From NCBI GenBank assembly GCA_964371405.1, contig CAYJLV010000019.1:1-64000 (forward strand): DNA of 64,000 nt, written 5' to 3'. Position numbers and translations under genes: made by a program. How positions within the stretch are numbered: the stretch's first letter is position 1; every line of letters begins with the position of its first letter. Positions 17,035-27,139 of this stretch are shown here, piece by piece. This DNA comes from JAMHWF01 sp964371405 (lineage in GTDB: Bacteria; Pseudomonadota; Gammaproteobacteria; Burkholderiales; Burkholderiaceae_C). The notes beneath the pieces were generated by a model. That model had not been told where the DNA came from. It did no database searches and saw nothing but the letters and a program-made list of their open reading frames with translations.

Positions 17035-17436
17035 GTGAGCAACGAAGCGCCGGCCGATCGTCCCGCGAGCACCAAGGTGCTGGTCATCGACGACAGCAAC
17101 ACGATCCGCCGCAGCGCGGAAATCTTCCTGAAGCAGGGCGGCTATGAAGTGCTGCTGGCCGAAGACGGCTTCGATGCGCTGTCGAAGGTCAACGATCACG
17201 ACCCGCACCTGATCTTCTGCGACATCCTGATGCCGCGCCTCGACGGCTATCAGACCTGCGCCATCATCAAGCGCAACGCGCGCTTCGCCCGGGTGCCGGT
17301 GATCATGCTGTCGTCGAAGGATGGCCTGTTCGACAAGGCGCGCGGAAGAATGGTCGGCTCTGAGGACTATCTCACCAAACCCTTCACCAAAGACCAGTTG
17401 CTGGACGCGGTGGAGCGGTATTGCAGGGCAGACTGA
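17035..17436 (+). CDS. pilG: Twitching-motility response regulator PilG
   Basis: 133 aa from GTG at 17035, with GAGGAG 8 bases before. It is a stand-alone receiver domain: acidic pair IDDSN, phospho-acceptor Asp in FCDILMPRLDGY, Thr/Ser in IMLSSKDG, and Lys in YLTKPFTKDQL. PilG is one of two CheY-like outputs of the Pil-Chp system and favours type IV pilus extension (PilB) in studied relatives. An N-terminal tail of about 13 residues before the first strand is normal for PilG. First chemosensory gene of the cluster. Confidence 0.95.
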   Translation: MSNEAPADRPASTKVLVIDDSNTIRRSAEIFLKQGGYEVLLAEDGFDALSKVNDHDPHLIFCDILMPRLDGYQTCAIIKRNARFARVPVIMLSSKDGLFDKARGRMVGSEDYLTKPFTKDQLLDAVERYCRAD

Positions 17437-17481
17437 CGGCCGCAGACGCCGCGCGGGCGGCGCATCGATTGAGGAACGAGC

Positions 17482-17847
17482 ATGGCGATCAAGAAGATCC
17501 TGTTGGTGGACGACTCGAAGACGGAACTCCATTTCCTGTCGGAGTTGCTGGGCAAGCGCGGCTTCAGCGTCCGCACCGCCGAGAACGGCGAGGATGCGAT
17601 GCGCCGGCTCGGCGAAGACAAGCCTGACCTGATCCTGATGGACGTCGTGATGCCGGGCCAGAACGGCTTCCAGTTGACGCGCGCCATCACGCGCGACCCA
17701 CGTTTCGCCGACGTGCCCGTGATCATGTGCACCAGCAAGAACCAAGAGACGGACAAGGTCTGGAGCATGCGCCAAGGCGCCCGCGACTATGTCGTCAAGC
17801 CGGTCGACGCCGACGAACTCGTCGCGAAGATCCGCGCCTTCGACTGA
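17482..17847 (+). CDS. pilH: Twitching-motility response regulator PilH
   Basis: 121 aa, a single receiver domain: LLVDDSKTEL, phospho-Asp in ILMDVVMPGQNGFQ, IMCTSKNQETDK, and YVVKPVDADEL. PilH is the second CheY-like protein of the Pil-Chp pathway, thought to oppose PilG by favouring retraction or acting as a phosphate sink. The ribosome site GAGGAACGAGC precedes ATG at 17482. It is 45 bases after pilG and 38 before pilI. Confidence 0.95.
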   Translation: MAIKKILLVDDSKTELHFLSELLGKRGFSVRTAENGEDAMRRLGEDKPDLILMDVVMPGQNGFQLTRAITRDPRFADVPVIMCTSKNQETDKVWSMRQGARDYVVKPVDADELVAKIRAFD

Positions 17848-17885
17848 TCGCTCGGGCGACGGGCCGGCTGACGAATTCCGATCGA

Positions 17886-18407
17886 ATGGCGAACCGCGAA
17901 GCGCTTCGTGAATTGCAGAGCCGGCTCGCCGAGCGGCTGCAGGCGGCCCGTTCCCAGCAGGCGACCACCTCGTGGCTGGCCGTCGAATGCGCGGGACGGG
18001 GCCTGCTGCTGCCGCTGGCGCAGGCGGGTGAAATCTTTCCCGTCGTGCCGCTGGTGGCTGTCCCCCACACGCACGACTGGTTCCTCGGTGTCGCCAACCT
18101 GCGCGGCGGGTTGTATGGCGTCGTCGATCTGGCGCGCTTTCTCGGCATCGGCGCAGCGACGGAAGCGGGGCGCGAGCAGTCGAGGTTCGTCGTCTTCAAC
18201 CCGGCGCTCGAAATCAACTGTGCATTGCTGGTGGACCGGCTGGCCGGGCTGCGCGGGCAGGATCAACTCACGCTCGAGCCGGCCGATGGTCAGCCCCGTC
18301 CGCCGTTCGCGGGCGAGCGCTATCGCGACGGCTCCGGGCGGTCGTGGCAGGAACTGAATCTCGCCGCGTTGGCGATGGACGAGTCGTTCACGAGGATCGT
18401 CGGGTGA
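17886..18407 (+). CDS. pilI: CheW-like adaptor PilI
   Basis: 173 aa from ATG at 17886 (MANREALRELQSRLAERL). A single CheW domain couples the receptor PilJ to the kinase PilL. Recognisable blocks are GLLLPLAQAGEIFPVVPLV, HDWFLGVANLRGGLYGVVDLARFLG, and VDRLAGLRGQDQL. An amphipathic N-terminal helix precedes the CheW fold. The in-frame open stretch upstream of 17886 overlaps pilH and is not coding. Confidence 0.94.
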   Translation: MANREALRELQSRLAERLQAARSQQATTSWLAVECAGRGLLLPLAQAGEIFPVVPLVAVPHTHDWFLGVANLRGGLYGVVDLARFLGIGAATEAGREQSRFVVFNPALEINCALLVDRLAGLRGQDQLTLEPADGQPRPPFAGERYRDGSGRSWQELNLAALAMDESFTRIVG

Positions 18408-18477
18408 CCGGCGCTCGCTCGTGCTGCGGCATCGAGTGGGCAGGCAGGGGCTTTCATCTAAGACTGCAGAGGGCGAT

Positions 18478-20793
18478 ATGAGCTTAATGAACATCATGGC
18501 GGGTCGCGGCAAGACCCGACCCGCCGGCGATTCGCGCAGCAACGAGCGGGCCTTCGATGAAATCCAGACGGCCGGTGTGGCCGATCTGCCGCTCGATCTG
18601 CCCACGGCCACCGGTGCCGGAGCCCTGCATGCGGGCGCGGCGGACTCCTCGATCATTTCGGAAGCGGCGCCGACCGAGATCCCGGCCGGCTACGGCGACG
18701 CCGCCGTAGCCGCCGGCGCGGGCGCCGCAGCCGTCGGCAGCGGTTTGCCGCTGATCGGCCACCGCACGCTGGCCGGGCAACAGCGCATCCTGGCCTGGAT
18801 GGTGATCGCCGGCGTGCTGCTGCTCGCCGCCATGATCGTTGTCACGGTCAATGCCGCCAACCGCATTGCGTCGCAGATCGGCGCGAGCGGACAGGCGCTG
18901 ATGCAGTCGCAGCGGCTCGCCAAGTCGGTCACGCAGGCCTGGGTCGGCAACCCGGCCGCGTTCCCCGAGGTGCGCGAGAGCGTCGACGTGCTGGCCGCGA
19001 CGATGCGCGGGCTCAAGGGCGGCAACGAGATGGTCGTCGCGGCGCCGGCCGCCGTGCAGCCGGCGGTCGAGGCGACTCTGCCGCTGGTCGACAGCGCCGA
19101 GAAAAACGCCAACGTCGTGATCGGGCAGCAGAAGGTGCTGACCCAGGTCGGCCAGGCGCTGCGCACGATCAATCGGCAGTCGTCGGACCTGCTCGAAACC
19201 GCGGAGACGATCCAGTCCCTGAAGCTGCAGCAGAACGCGTCGTCCTCCGACCTGTCGGCGGTCGGGCAACTGGTGATGCTGACGCAGCGCATCGGCAAGA
19301 GCGCGAACGAATTCCTGACGACGGAAGGCGTGAGCCCGGAAGCCGTCTTCCTGCTCGGAAAGGATCTGAACTCGTTCCGCGAAATCGCGCAGGGTGTGCT
19401 CGACGGCAGCGCGGAGTTGCGCATTTCGGGTACGCGGGACGCGCAGACGCGCGAGCGGGTGACTGCGTTGCTGGCCCAGTACGACCAGACCCGCACGCAG
19501 GCGGGCGCGATCCTCGGCAACCTGCAGGGCCTGGTGTCGGCACGCGAAGCGCAGAGCGCGATCGTCGGCGAGAGTGAACAGCTGCGCAAGCAATTGCAGG
19601 ACGTGCAGGAACGCCTCGGCCAGGAGGCCGGCATCGGGACACTGAACGTCATCGCCCTGGTGATCGCGGCAGCGCTGATCGTGCTGGGCGGCGCGGGCCT
19701 GGTGCGCCTTCAGTTCCGCGATCAGGCGCAACGCGCCTCGATGGCCGAGGCGCAGCGCCTCGATGCGGAGCGCGAGCAGCAGGAAGCCAAGCGCGTCAAC
19801 GACGCCAACCAGGCGGCGATTCTGCGTCTGATGAACGAGCTGCAGACGGTCGCTGAAGGCGACCTGACGCAACAGGCGACGGTGACGGAAGACATCACCG
19901 GCGCGATCGCCGACTCGGTGAACTACACCGTGGAAGAGCTGCGCACACTGGTGTCGCAGGTGCAAGGAACGGTGGGTCGTGTGACCGACACGACGCAGCA
20001 GGTCGAGGCCACGTCGACCGAGCTGCTGGCGGCATCTACCGAGCAGTTGCGCGAGATCCGCGACACCGGCGAGTCGGTGCTGCAGATGGCCGGACGCATC
20101 AACCAGGTGTCGGCGCAGGCGCAGCAGACTGCCGCGGTCGCGCGCCAGTCGTTGCAGGCGGCAGAGACAGGCCTGCAGGCGGTGCAGAACACGATCGGCG
20201 GCATGAACTCGATCCGCGATCACATTCAGGAAACGTCCAAGCGGATCAAGCGGCTCGGCGAGTCGTCGCAGGAGATCGGTGAAATCACGGAGCTGATCTC
20301 GGACATCACGGAGCAGACCAACGTGCTGGCGCTGAACGCCGCCATTCAGGCGGCTTCTGCAGGCGAGGCGGGTCGCGGCTTCTCGGTCGTGGCCGAGGAA
20401 GTGCAGCGGCTGGCCGAACGGTCGGGCGATGCGACGCGGCAGATCGCGGCGCTCGTGAAGACGATTCAGACCGACACGCAGGACGCCGTCGGCGCCATGG
20501 AGCGCAGCACGCAGGGCGTGGTCGAGGGGACGCGGCTGTCCGACGCGGCCGGTGCGGCGCTCGGCGACATCGACCGCGTGTCGCGCCAGCTTGCCGACCT
20601 GATTGCGCATATCTCGGATCAGGCGCTGCGCGAAGCCGAATCGGCGAACGTCGTCGCCGCGAACATCCAGCACATCTTCGCCGTGACGGAGCAGACCGGC
20701 GAAGGCACGCGATCGACGGCGCAGATGGTGCGTGAGCTCTCGCGCACGGCCGAGGAGTTGAAGCAGTCGGTGGCGCGGTTCAAGATCGCGTGA
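18478..20793 (+). CDS. pilJ: Methyl-accepting chemotaxis receptor PilJ
   Basis: 771 aa from ATG at 18478, with AGAGGG before it. A cytoplasmic Ala/Gly-rich N-terminus (about 100 aa) is longer than in Pseudomonas PilJ. The first membrane helix is near res 104-126. A periplasmic region holds two PilJ-type helical modules (SQRLAKSVTQAW, LTQRIGKSANEFL). The second membrane helix is near res 388-410. HAMP-like linker and the MCP signalling tip follow, with the hairpin segment EITELISDITEQTNVLALN and AEEVQRLAERSGDATRQI. It senses pilus retraction or surface contact in known systems. The stop codon sits 8 bases before the poly-G/N artefact, so pilJ itself is complete. Confidence 0.95.
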   Translation: MSLMNIMAGRGKTRPAGDSRSNERAFDEIQTAGVADLPLDLPTATGAGALHAGAADSSIISEAAPTEIPAGYGDAAVAAGAGAAAVGSGLPLIGHRTLAGQQRILAWMVIAGVLLLAAMIVVTVNAANRIASQIGASGQALMQSQRLAKSVTQAWVGNPAAFPEVRESVDVLAATMRGLKGGNEMVVAAPAAVQPAVEATLPLVDSAEKNANVVIGQQKVLTQVGQALRTINRQSSDLLETAETIQSLKLQQNASSSDLSAVGQLVMLTQRIGKSANEFLTTEGVSPEAVFLLGKDLNSFREIAQGVLDGSAELRISGTRDAQTRERVTALLAQYDQTRTQAGAILGNLQGLVSAREAQSAIVGESEQLRKQLQDVQERLGQEAGIGTLNVIALVIAAALIVLGGAGLVRLQFRDQAQRASMAEAQRLDAEREQQEAKRVNDANQAAILRLMNELQTVAEGDLTQQATVTEDITGAIADSVNYTVEELRTLVSQVQGTVGRVTDTTQQVEATSTELLAASTEQLREIRDTGESVLQMAGRINQVSAQAQQTAAVARQSLQAAETGLQAVQNTIGGMNSIRDHIQETSKRIKRLGESSQEIGEITELISDITEQTNVLALNAAIQAASAGEAGRGFSVVAEEVQRLAERSGDATRQIAALVKTIQTDTQDAVGAMERSTQGVVEGTRLSDAAGAALGDIDRVSRQLADLIAHISDQALREAESANVVAANIQHIFAVTEQTGEGTRSTAQMVRELSRTAEELKQSVARFKIA

Positions 20794-20797
20794 CCGC

Positions 20798-20977
<180 letters not shown>

Positions 20978-23900
20978 ATGCAACCGACGGACAGCCACTG
21001 CATGGACAGCCACCGCGACACGGACATCACCGACGACCTGAGCGCCCTGGCCTGGGTGCAGGACGAGTTGCGCCGCTCGCTCGATGCGGCGCACAAGGCA
21101 TTGCGGCGCTTCCTGAAGGAGGCCGAGTCCCAGCGCGGATCGGACGTCGACGTCGTCGATCCCGCCGTGCTGCGTACGGCGCGCCAGCAGTTGCACCAGG
21201 GCGTGGGTGCACTGGAGCTGGTCGGATTGCCGTCGGCAGCGGTACTGTTGCGTGCCAGTGAAGCGGCCGTGCAGCGTCTGGCCGGCCGGCCGCAGAAGGT
21301 CACGCCGGCGGCGATCGAGTCGATCGAGCAGGCGTCGTTCGCGCTGCTCGACTACTTGGCGCGGCGGCTCGCAGGCCGCAGCGTGTCGCCGGTGGCCATG
21401 TTCCCGCAGTACCGCGCGGTGCAGGAGCTCGCCGGCGGTGATCGCGTGCACCCGGCCGACCTCTGGGCCGAGGATTGGCGCTGGTGCGATCTGCCGGCCG
21501 ACGCCGCCGCGGCGCCGCGAGCTGCCGACGGCGCGACGCGTGCCGAGATCGAAACGCTGCTGCTGCAGTTGATGCGCAGCGGCCAGCCTGCAGCGGTCGC
21601 GCACCTGTCCGACGTTTTCGCCGGCTTGGGCGAAGCTGCGGCCGATGCGCAGACCGCCACGCTGTGGCGGCTCGCTGCGGGCTTCTTCGAGGCGCAGAGT
21701 CAGGGTCTGCTGCGACCCGACAACTACACCAAGCGCGTCGGCTCGCGGTTGCTCGCCCAGCTGCGCATGATGGAACACGGGGAGAGCGCCGTCTCGGAGC
21801 GGCTCGCCCTGGATCTGCTCTTCTTCTGCAGCCAGTGCGCCTCGCCGGGCGACGGACGCAGCGCACCGCGGCTGGCCGCGGTGCGCCAGGTCTACGGCCT
21901 CGCGCACCGGGCGCCGGTCGATTACGAGATGACGCGACTCGGCCGCTTCGACCCGGCGCTGATCGTCCAGGCGCGCAAGCGCGTCGCCGCCGCGAAGGAT
22001 GCATGGTCGTCGGTGGCCGGCGGTGAAATGCACCGCCTGCCCGGGTTGGCGGAGCAGTTCGCACTCGTTGCCGATTCGCTGGGGCGCCTCTACCCCTCAG
22101 GCGCGCTGCTCGCCGCCGAACTGAGCGCCGCCGCGAACCAGACGGTTCAGCATGCCGAAGCGCCGCCGGCAGCGCTGGCAATGGAAGTCGCGACGAGCGT
22201 TCTGTTTCTCGAAGCCTCGCTCGAGGACGTTGACCTCGACGATCCGCAACTGGGTGCGCGCGTCGAACGCCTGGCTGCGCGGATTGCCGCCGTGCGCGAG
22301 GGCGGGACACCCGATCCGCTCGAATCGTGGATGGAAGAGCTCTACCGGCGCGTGTCCGATCGGCAGACGATGGGCAGCGTGGTGCAGGAGCTGCGGCTCG
22401 CGCTGTCGGAGGCCGAGAAGCAGATCGACCAGTACTTTCGCGACCCGTCGGACGCCAGCGTGCTGATCCCCGTGCCGGGGCAGTTGTCGGCGATGCGCGG
22501 CGTGCTGTCGGTGCTCGGCATGGACCAGGCCTCGGCTGCGGTGCTGCGTATGCGCGAGGATGTCGATCGCCTCGCCGCGGATCCGGCGGCGACCGGCACC
22601 GTGCCATTCGAGCGGCTGGCCGGCAACCTGGGGGCGCTCGGGTTCCTGATCGACATGCTCAGCGTGCAGCCTCAGATGGCGAAGTCGCTGTTCGTGTTCG
22701 ATCCCGATGCCGGCACGCTGAGTCCCGTGATGGGTCGTCAGGCCGAAGCCGTGCGGCCGGGTCACGAGGCGGCATCGCTGGCTCCGGTGCAGCCGCGGCT
22801 GATCGAGCAGGTGCAGTCGCTGGTCGTGTCGGCGATCCGCGACGATGTGCCGGTCGACGAAGTGACGCGCGACCTCGAACGCTTGTCGCATGAGGCGCTC
22901 GTCGCCGACCAGCCGGCATTGGCTGCGACGGTGGCTGCCGCGCAGGCCGCGCTCGAACGCGCCGAAGACGTGTTCGACGAAAGCGCCGCGCGCGAGCAGC
23001 TTGCGCTTGCCATGAATGATTTCGTCGTCACGGCGTCGGATGCCGTCGCGCTCGAGCCGCCGCCGGCAGAGCCATCCGCGACGGCGGCGTCGGTCGCGGC
23101 CACCGGCCTCGAAGAAGACGACGAGATGCGCGAGATCTTCCTCGAGGAAGCGCGCGAGGTGGTCGACGGTGCGTACGAAGCGCTCGCCGAACTCGATCAG
23201 GATCGCGAAGATGTCGTCGGGCCGATGACGATGGTGCGGAGGGCGTTCCACACCCTCAAAGGCAGCTCGCGCATGGTGGGGCTCGCCGATTTCGGCGAAG
23301 CCGCGTGGGCCTGCGAGCAGCTATTCAACGCGCGTCTGGCCGAGGCGCCGCACGCCGACGACGCGCTGCTCGCGTTCACCGGCCAGGCGCTCGACTACCT
23401 CGCCGACTGGACGGAGCAGATTGCCGCGGCGGCGCCGCGCGGTCATGACGCGGCGGATGTGCGCGCCGCCGCCGATGCATTGCGGCTGGACGGTCGACTG
23501 ATGCCGCTCGTGTTGCCGGGCGTCGTCGAGGCACCGACGCCGCTGGCGCTCCCGGTGGATCTGCCGTCGGCCGACGATCTGGACCTGCCGCCGAGCTTCG
23601 ACTTGCTGCCCGAAGCGGCGCCTGCGACGACCAAGGCGCAGGAAGCGGCCGCCGAGATCGACTTCGCGCTCGACCTGCGCGCCCTGGAGGACAGCGGGGT
23701 TGCGCGCGAATCGCAGCGCACCGGGGTCGAGACGGCGGCAGCGCTCGAGGCCGATGAAGCGGCAGAGGAGGATCTCCAGACGACGGTTCCGCTGCCCCTG
23801 CTCGACGATATTGCGCCTGCCGAAGTCGCCCCCCCGGCGATCGAGCGCATCGACATCGATCTCGGCGACGCGTTCACCGAGGTCGCAACACCTGAGCCGG

Positions 23901-26900
23901 CAGTGCTGCAGGAGGGCGTGGCGGCTGCTGAAGAGCAGGCTCCCTCCGATCTGGATCAGGTCAAGGTCGTCGGCCCGTTGCACATCAGCATTCCGCTGTT
24001 CAACATCTATCTGAACGAAGCTGACGAGCTGTCGCGCCGCCTCGTAACGGAAGTCGCCGAGTGGTCGATGGAGCTCGATCGGCCGGTGGGTGAACACGCG
24101 ATCGCCCTTGCGCATTCGCTCGGCGGCAGTTCGGCGACGGTCGGCTATGGCGACCTGTCGCACCTTGCGCGCGCTCTCGAGAATGCACTGACGCGGTCGC
24201 ATGCCATCGGCCGGGGTACGCCCGGCGAGGCGCAGCTCTTCGCCGACACGGCCGAGGAGATCCGCCGCCTGCTGCATCAGTTCGCGGCCGGATTCCTGAA
24301 ATCGCCCGTTCCCGAACTGCTGCAGCGACTGGCGGACAACGAGCTGGCGTCGCTTGAGCGGCTGCGTCTGGGCAACGTTGCCGACGCCGCAGCGGGCGAA
24401 GCGCCCGAGGCGACTTCCGAAGAACCCGCGAGCAAGGCTGCTGCGGCCGAACTCGACGTCGGCACCCCGGAACACTCGTCGCAGCCGATGCCGTTGCCGG
24501 CGGCGACTGCTGCGCCGACATCGTTCGGCGGGTTCGGCCTGGCCGAGTTGAAGCGATTCACCGATCTGCCGACGGCGGCTGCGCATGTCGCAGCGAGCGC
24601 CGATGCCTTTGATGACGACGACATCGATGCTGTCGACGCCGTCGATGCCGAACTGTTTCCGATCTTCGAGGAGGAAGCCCAGGAACTGCTTCCGCAACTC
24701 GGCGCGCGCCTGCGCGACTGGACGCGGCGCCCGGGCGATCCTTCGCTCGCCTCGGCCTGCATGCGCACGCTGCACACGCTCAAGGGCGGTGCACGCCTGG
24801 CCGGCGCGATGCGCCTGGGCGAGATGGCGCACCGGCTCGAAACGGCCATCGAGCACCTGCTGGCGCGCCCCGAAGCGACGGCCGACGATATAGAGCGGCT
24901 GCAGGGTCGCGCCGACGCGCTGAACGCCGCGCTCGACGGCTTGCGTGCACGCGACGCGCAAGCCTACGAAGAGGCGCTGGCGGCAGTGGCCGCGCCGGTC
25001 GTCGAGGCGGCGCCGTCGCCGATGGCCGTGGCCGAAGCGCAGCCGGCGCCGGAAATCGTCGCCCCTCGAGACTTGGCGCAGGCACCGGTCGTCGAGCCGG
25101 AACCTGAAGCAGAAGCGCCGCAGACGCAGCAGGCGCTGCCCGTCGTGCCGGCGGCTGCCGAGATCGACTGGTCGCGTTTCGCAGGTATGTCGCCGGCGGC
25201 CGCAGGCGCTGCCCGCCCAGCCCCGCTCACGGGCCAGTCGGCCGTGCGCGTCCGCACTTCGCTGCTCGAACGCTTGGTCAACCAGTCGGGCGAGGTCAGC
25301 ATCACGCGCTCGCGTATCGAGTCGGAAGTCGGGCGCATCAAGAGTTCGCTGTCGGACCTGACCGACAACCTGGAGCGCCTGCGCGGTCAGTTGCGCGACA
25401 TCGAGTTCCAGGCCGAGATGCAGATGGCGTCGCGCATGGAGGCCGCGAAGGCGGCATCGGAGACCTTCGATCCGCTCGAGTTCGACCGCTTCACGCGCTT
25501 CCAGGAACTCACGCGCATGATGGCCGAGTCGGTGAACGACGTGGCTACCGTGCAGCGCACGCTGCAGCGCACGCTGGAAGCAACGGAAGATGAACTCGTC
25601 GCGCAGGCACGGCTGACGCGCGATCTGCAGGACGATCTGCTGCGCACCCGCATGGTCGAGTTCGAAGGACTGTCGGAGCGCCTGTATCGCGTCGTGCGGC
25701 AGGCCGCGAAGGAAACCGGCAAGCAGGTGCGGCTCGACATCCTGGGCGGCAGCATCGAAGTCGACCGCGGCGTGCTCGATCGCATGACGGGCGCTTTCGA
25801 GCATTTGCTGCGCAACTGCATCACCCACGGCATCGAGGCGCCCGAGGCGCGTGCCGCAGCCGGCAAGGACGCCACCGGCACGATCATCGTGGCGCTGACG
25901 CACGAGGGCAACGAAGTCGGCGTCGAGTTCCGCGACGACGGCCAGGGCCTGGATCTGGCGCGCATCCGCGAGCGCGGCATCGCGACGGGCCTGCTCGACG
26001 CGCACTCCCAGACGGCCGACGCCGACCTCGCCAACCTGATCTTCACGCCGGGCTTCTCCACCGCCGAAATGGTGACCGAACTCGCCGGCCGCGGCATCGG
26101 CATGGACGTCGTGCGCAACGAAGTCAATGCGATGGGCGGTCGCATCGAGACGGCGACGGCGCGCGGCCAAGGCACGAGCTTCAAGCTCGTGCTGCCGCTG
26201 ACGACGGCCGTCACGCAGGTCGTCATGCTGCGCTGCGCCGACGCCACGATCGCCGTGCCTTCGACGCTGGTCGAGATCGTGCGCCGCGCGACGCCGGCCG
26301 AGATCGCCGACGCCTATGCGTCCGGCACGTTCACCGTCGGCGATCGCAACCTGCCCTTCTTCTGGTTCGGCGCGTTGCTGCAGCTGAGCGCGCGCGGCTT
26401 GGAGACCGGCCGTACCCTGCCGGTGGTCGTCGTGCGCAGCGCGCAGCAGCGCATCGTCGTGCACGTCGACCAAGTGCTCGGCAACCAGGAAGTCGTCGTC
26501 AAGCACCTCGGGCCGCAGTTGTCGCAACTGCCGGGGCTGGCGGGCATGACGCTGCTGGCCGCCGGAGTTCCGGCGCTGATCTACAACCCCGTCGCGCTCG
26601 CCACTCTGTACGGCGACGCCGCGCGAGCAGCGACGCGCGCGGCATTGGCGGCGCCGCTGGTGCAGACGACCCAGCTGCAGCACGATGCCCGGGCGACGAC
26701 TGCGCCGTTGATTCTGGTCGTCGACGACTCGCTGACGGTGCGTCGCGTGACCCAACGCCTGCTGGTGCGTGAAGGCTATCGCGTCCAACTCGCCAAGGAC
26801 GGCCTCGACGCGCTCGAGAAGCTGGCCGAGGAGCGGCCGAGCATCGTGCTCAGCGACATCGAGATGCCGCGCATGGACGGCTTCGACCTGGTGCGCAACC

Positions 26901-27079
26901 TGCGCGGCGACGCCCGCTGGCGCGACCTGCCGGTGATCATGATCACGTCGCGCATTGCGCAGAAGCACCGCGATCACGCTGCAGAGCTCGGCGTCGACCA
27001 CTACCTCGGCAAGCCGTATTCCGAGGACGACCTGCTGGCGCTGATCGGTCGCTACGTCAGCGCAGAGGCCGCGGCGTGA
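20978..27079 (+). CDS. pilL: Pil-Chp hybrid CheA-type histidine kinase (PilL/ChpA)
   Basis: 2033 aa as drawn; start ATG 20978 or 21002, both just after the assembly gap and neither with a clear ribosome site. Three histidine phosphotransfer sites are visible: FHTLKGSS (His near 758), LAHSLGGSS (His near 1046) and LHTLKGGA (His near 1266). A dimerisation region follows (from about 1400). The ATPase has HLLRNCITHGIEAP (about 1608), DDGQGLD (about 1653) and GRGIGMDVV (about 1705). A CheW-like domain spans about 1745-1880. A C-terminal receiver has phospho-Asp near 1960 (VLSDIEMPRMDGF) and Lys in YLGKPYSEDD. It receives signals from PilJ via PilI and phosphorylates PilG and PilH. Pseudomonas ChpA has more phosphotransfer domains. 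Confidence 0.94.
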   Translation: MQPTDSHCMDSHRDTDITDDLSALAWVQDELRRSLDAAHKALRRFLKEAESQRGSDVDVVDPAVLRTARQQLHQGVGALELVGLPSAAVLLRASEAAVQRLAGRPQKVTPAAIESIEQASFALLDYLARRLAGRSVSPVAMFPQYRAVQELAGGDRVHPADLWAEDWRWCDLPADAAAAPRAADGATRAEIETLLLQLMRSGQPAAVAHLSDVFAGLGEAAADAQTATLWRLAAGFFEAQSQGLLRPDNYTKRVGSRLLAQLRMMEHGESAVSERLALDLLFFCSQCASPGDGRSAPRLAAVRQVYGLAHRAPVDYEMTRLGRFDPALIVQARKRVAAAKDAWSSVAGGEMHRLPGLAEQFALVADSLGRLYPSGALLAAELSAAANQTVQHAEAPPAALAMEVATSVLFLEASLEDVDLDDPQLGARVERLAARIAAVREGGTPDPLESWMEELYRRVSDRQTMGSVVQELRLALSEAEKQIDQYFRDPSDASVLIPVPGQLSAMRGVLSVLGMDQASAAVLRMREDVDRLAADPAATGTVPFERLAGNLGALGFLIDMLSVQPQMAKSLFVFDPDAGTLSPVMGRQAEAVRPGHEAASLAPVQPRLIEQVQSLVVSAIRDDVPVDEVTRDLERLSHEALVADQPALAATVAAAQAALERAEDVFDESAAREQLALAMNDFVVTASDAVALEPPPAEPSATAASVAATGLEEDDEMREIFLEEAREVVDGAYEALAELDQDREDVVGPMTMVRRAFHTLKGSSRMVGLADFGEAAWACEQLFNARLAEAPHADDALLAFTGQALDYLADWTEQIAAAAPRGHDAADVRAAADALRLDGRLMPLVLPGVVEAPTPLALPVDLPSADDLDLPPSFDLLPEAAPATTKAQEAAAEIDFALDLRALEDSGVARESQRTGVETAAALEADEAAEEDLQTTVPLPLLDDIAPAEVAPPAIERIDIDLGDAFTEVATPEPAVLQEGVAAAEEQAPSDLDQVKVVGPLHISIPLFNIYLNEADELSRRLVTEVAEWSMELDRPVGEHAIALAHSLGGSSATVGYGDLSHLARALENALTRSHAIGRGTPGEAQLFADTAEEIRRLLHQFAAGFLKSPVPELLQRLADNELASLERLRLGNVADAAAGEAPEATSEEPASKAAAAELDVGTPEHSSQPMPLPAATAAPTSFGGFGLAELKRFTDLPTAAAHVAASADAFDDDDIDAVDAVDAELFPIFEEEAQELLPQLGARLRDWTRRPGDPSLASACMRTLHTLKGGARLAGAMRLGEMAHRLETAIEHLLARPEATADDIERLQGRADALNAALDGLRARDAQAYEEALAAVAAPVVEAAPSPMAVAEAQPAPEIVAPRDLAQAPVVEPEPEAEAPQTQQALPVVPAAAEIDWSRFAGMSPAAAGAARPAPLTGQSAVRVRTSLLERLVNQSGEVSITRSRIESEVGRIKSSLSDLTDNLERLRGQLRDIEFQAEMQMASRMEAAKAASETFDPLEFDRFTRFQELTRMMAESVNDVATVQRTLQRTLEATEDELVAQARLTRDLQDDLLRTRMVEFEGLSERLYRVVRQAAKETGKQVRLDILGGSIEVDRGVLDRMTGAFEHLLRNCITHGIEAPEARAAAGKDATGTIIVALTHEGNEVGVEFRDDGQGLDLARIRERGIATGLLDAHSQTADADLANLIFTPGFSTAEMVTELAGRGIGMDVVRNEVNAMGGRIETATARGQGTSFKLVLPLTTAVTQVVMLRCADATIAVPSTLVEIVRRATPAEIADAYASGTFTVGDRNLPFFWFGALLQLSARGLETGRTLPVVVVRSAQQRIVVHVDQVLGNQEVVVKHLGPQLSQLPGLAGMTLLAAGVPALIYNPVALATLYGDAARAATRAALAAPLVQTTQLQHDARATTAPLILVVDDSLTVRRVTQRLLVREGYRVQLAKDGLDALEKLAEERPSIVLSDIEMPRMDGFDLVRNLRGDARWRDLPVIMITSRIAQKHRDHAAELGVDHYLGKPYSEDDLLALIGRYVSAEAAA

Positions 27080-27139
27080 AGCGTCGCGCCTCTCCCGTGG
27101 CCTGCTGACGCAGCAGCGTCGTCGAAGTCGCGCCGCATC

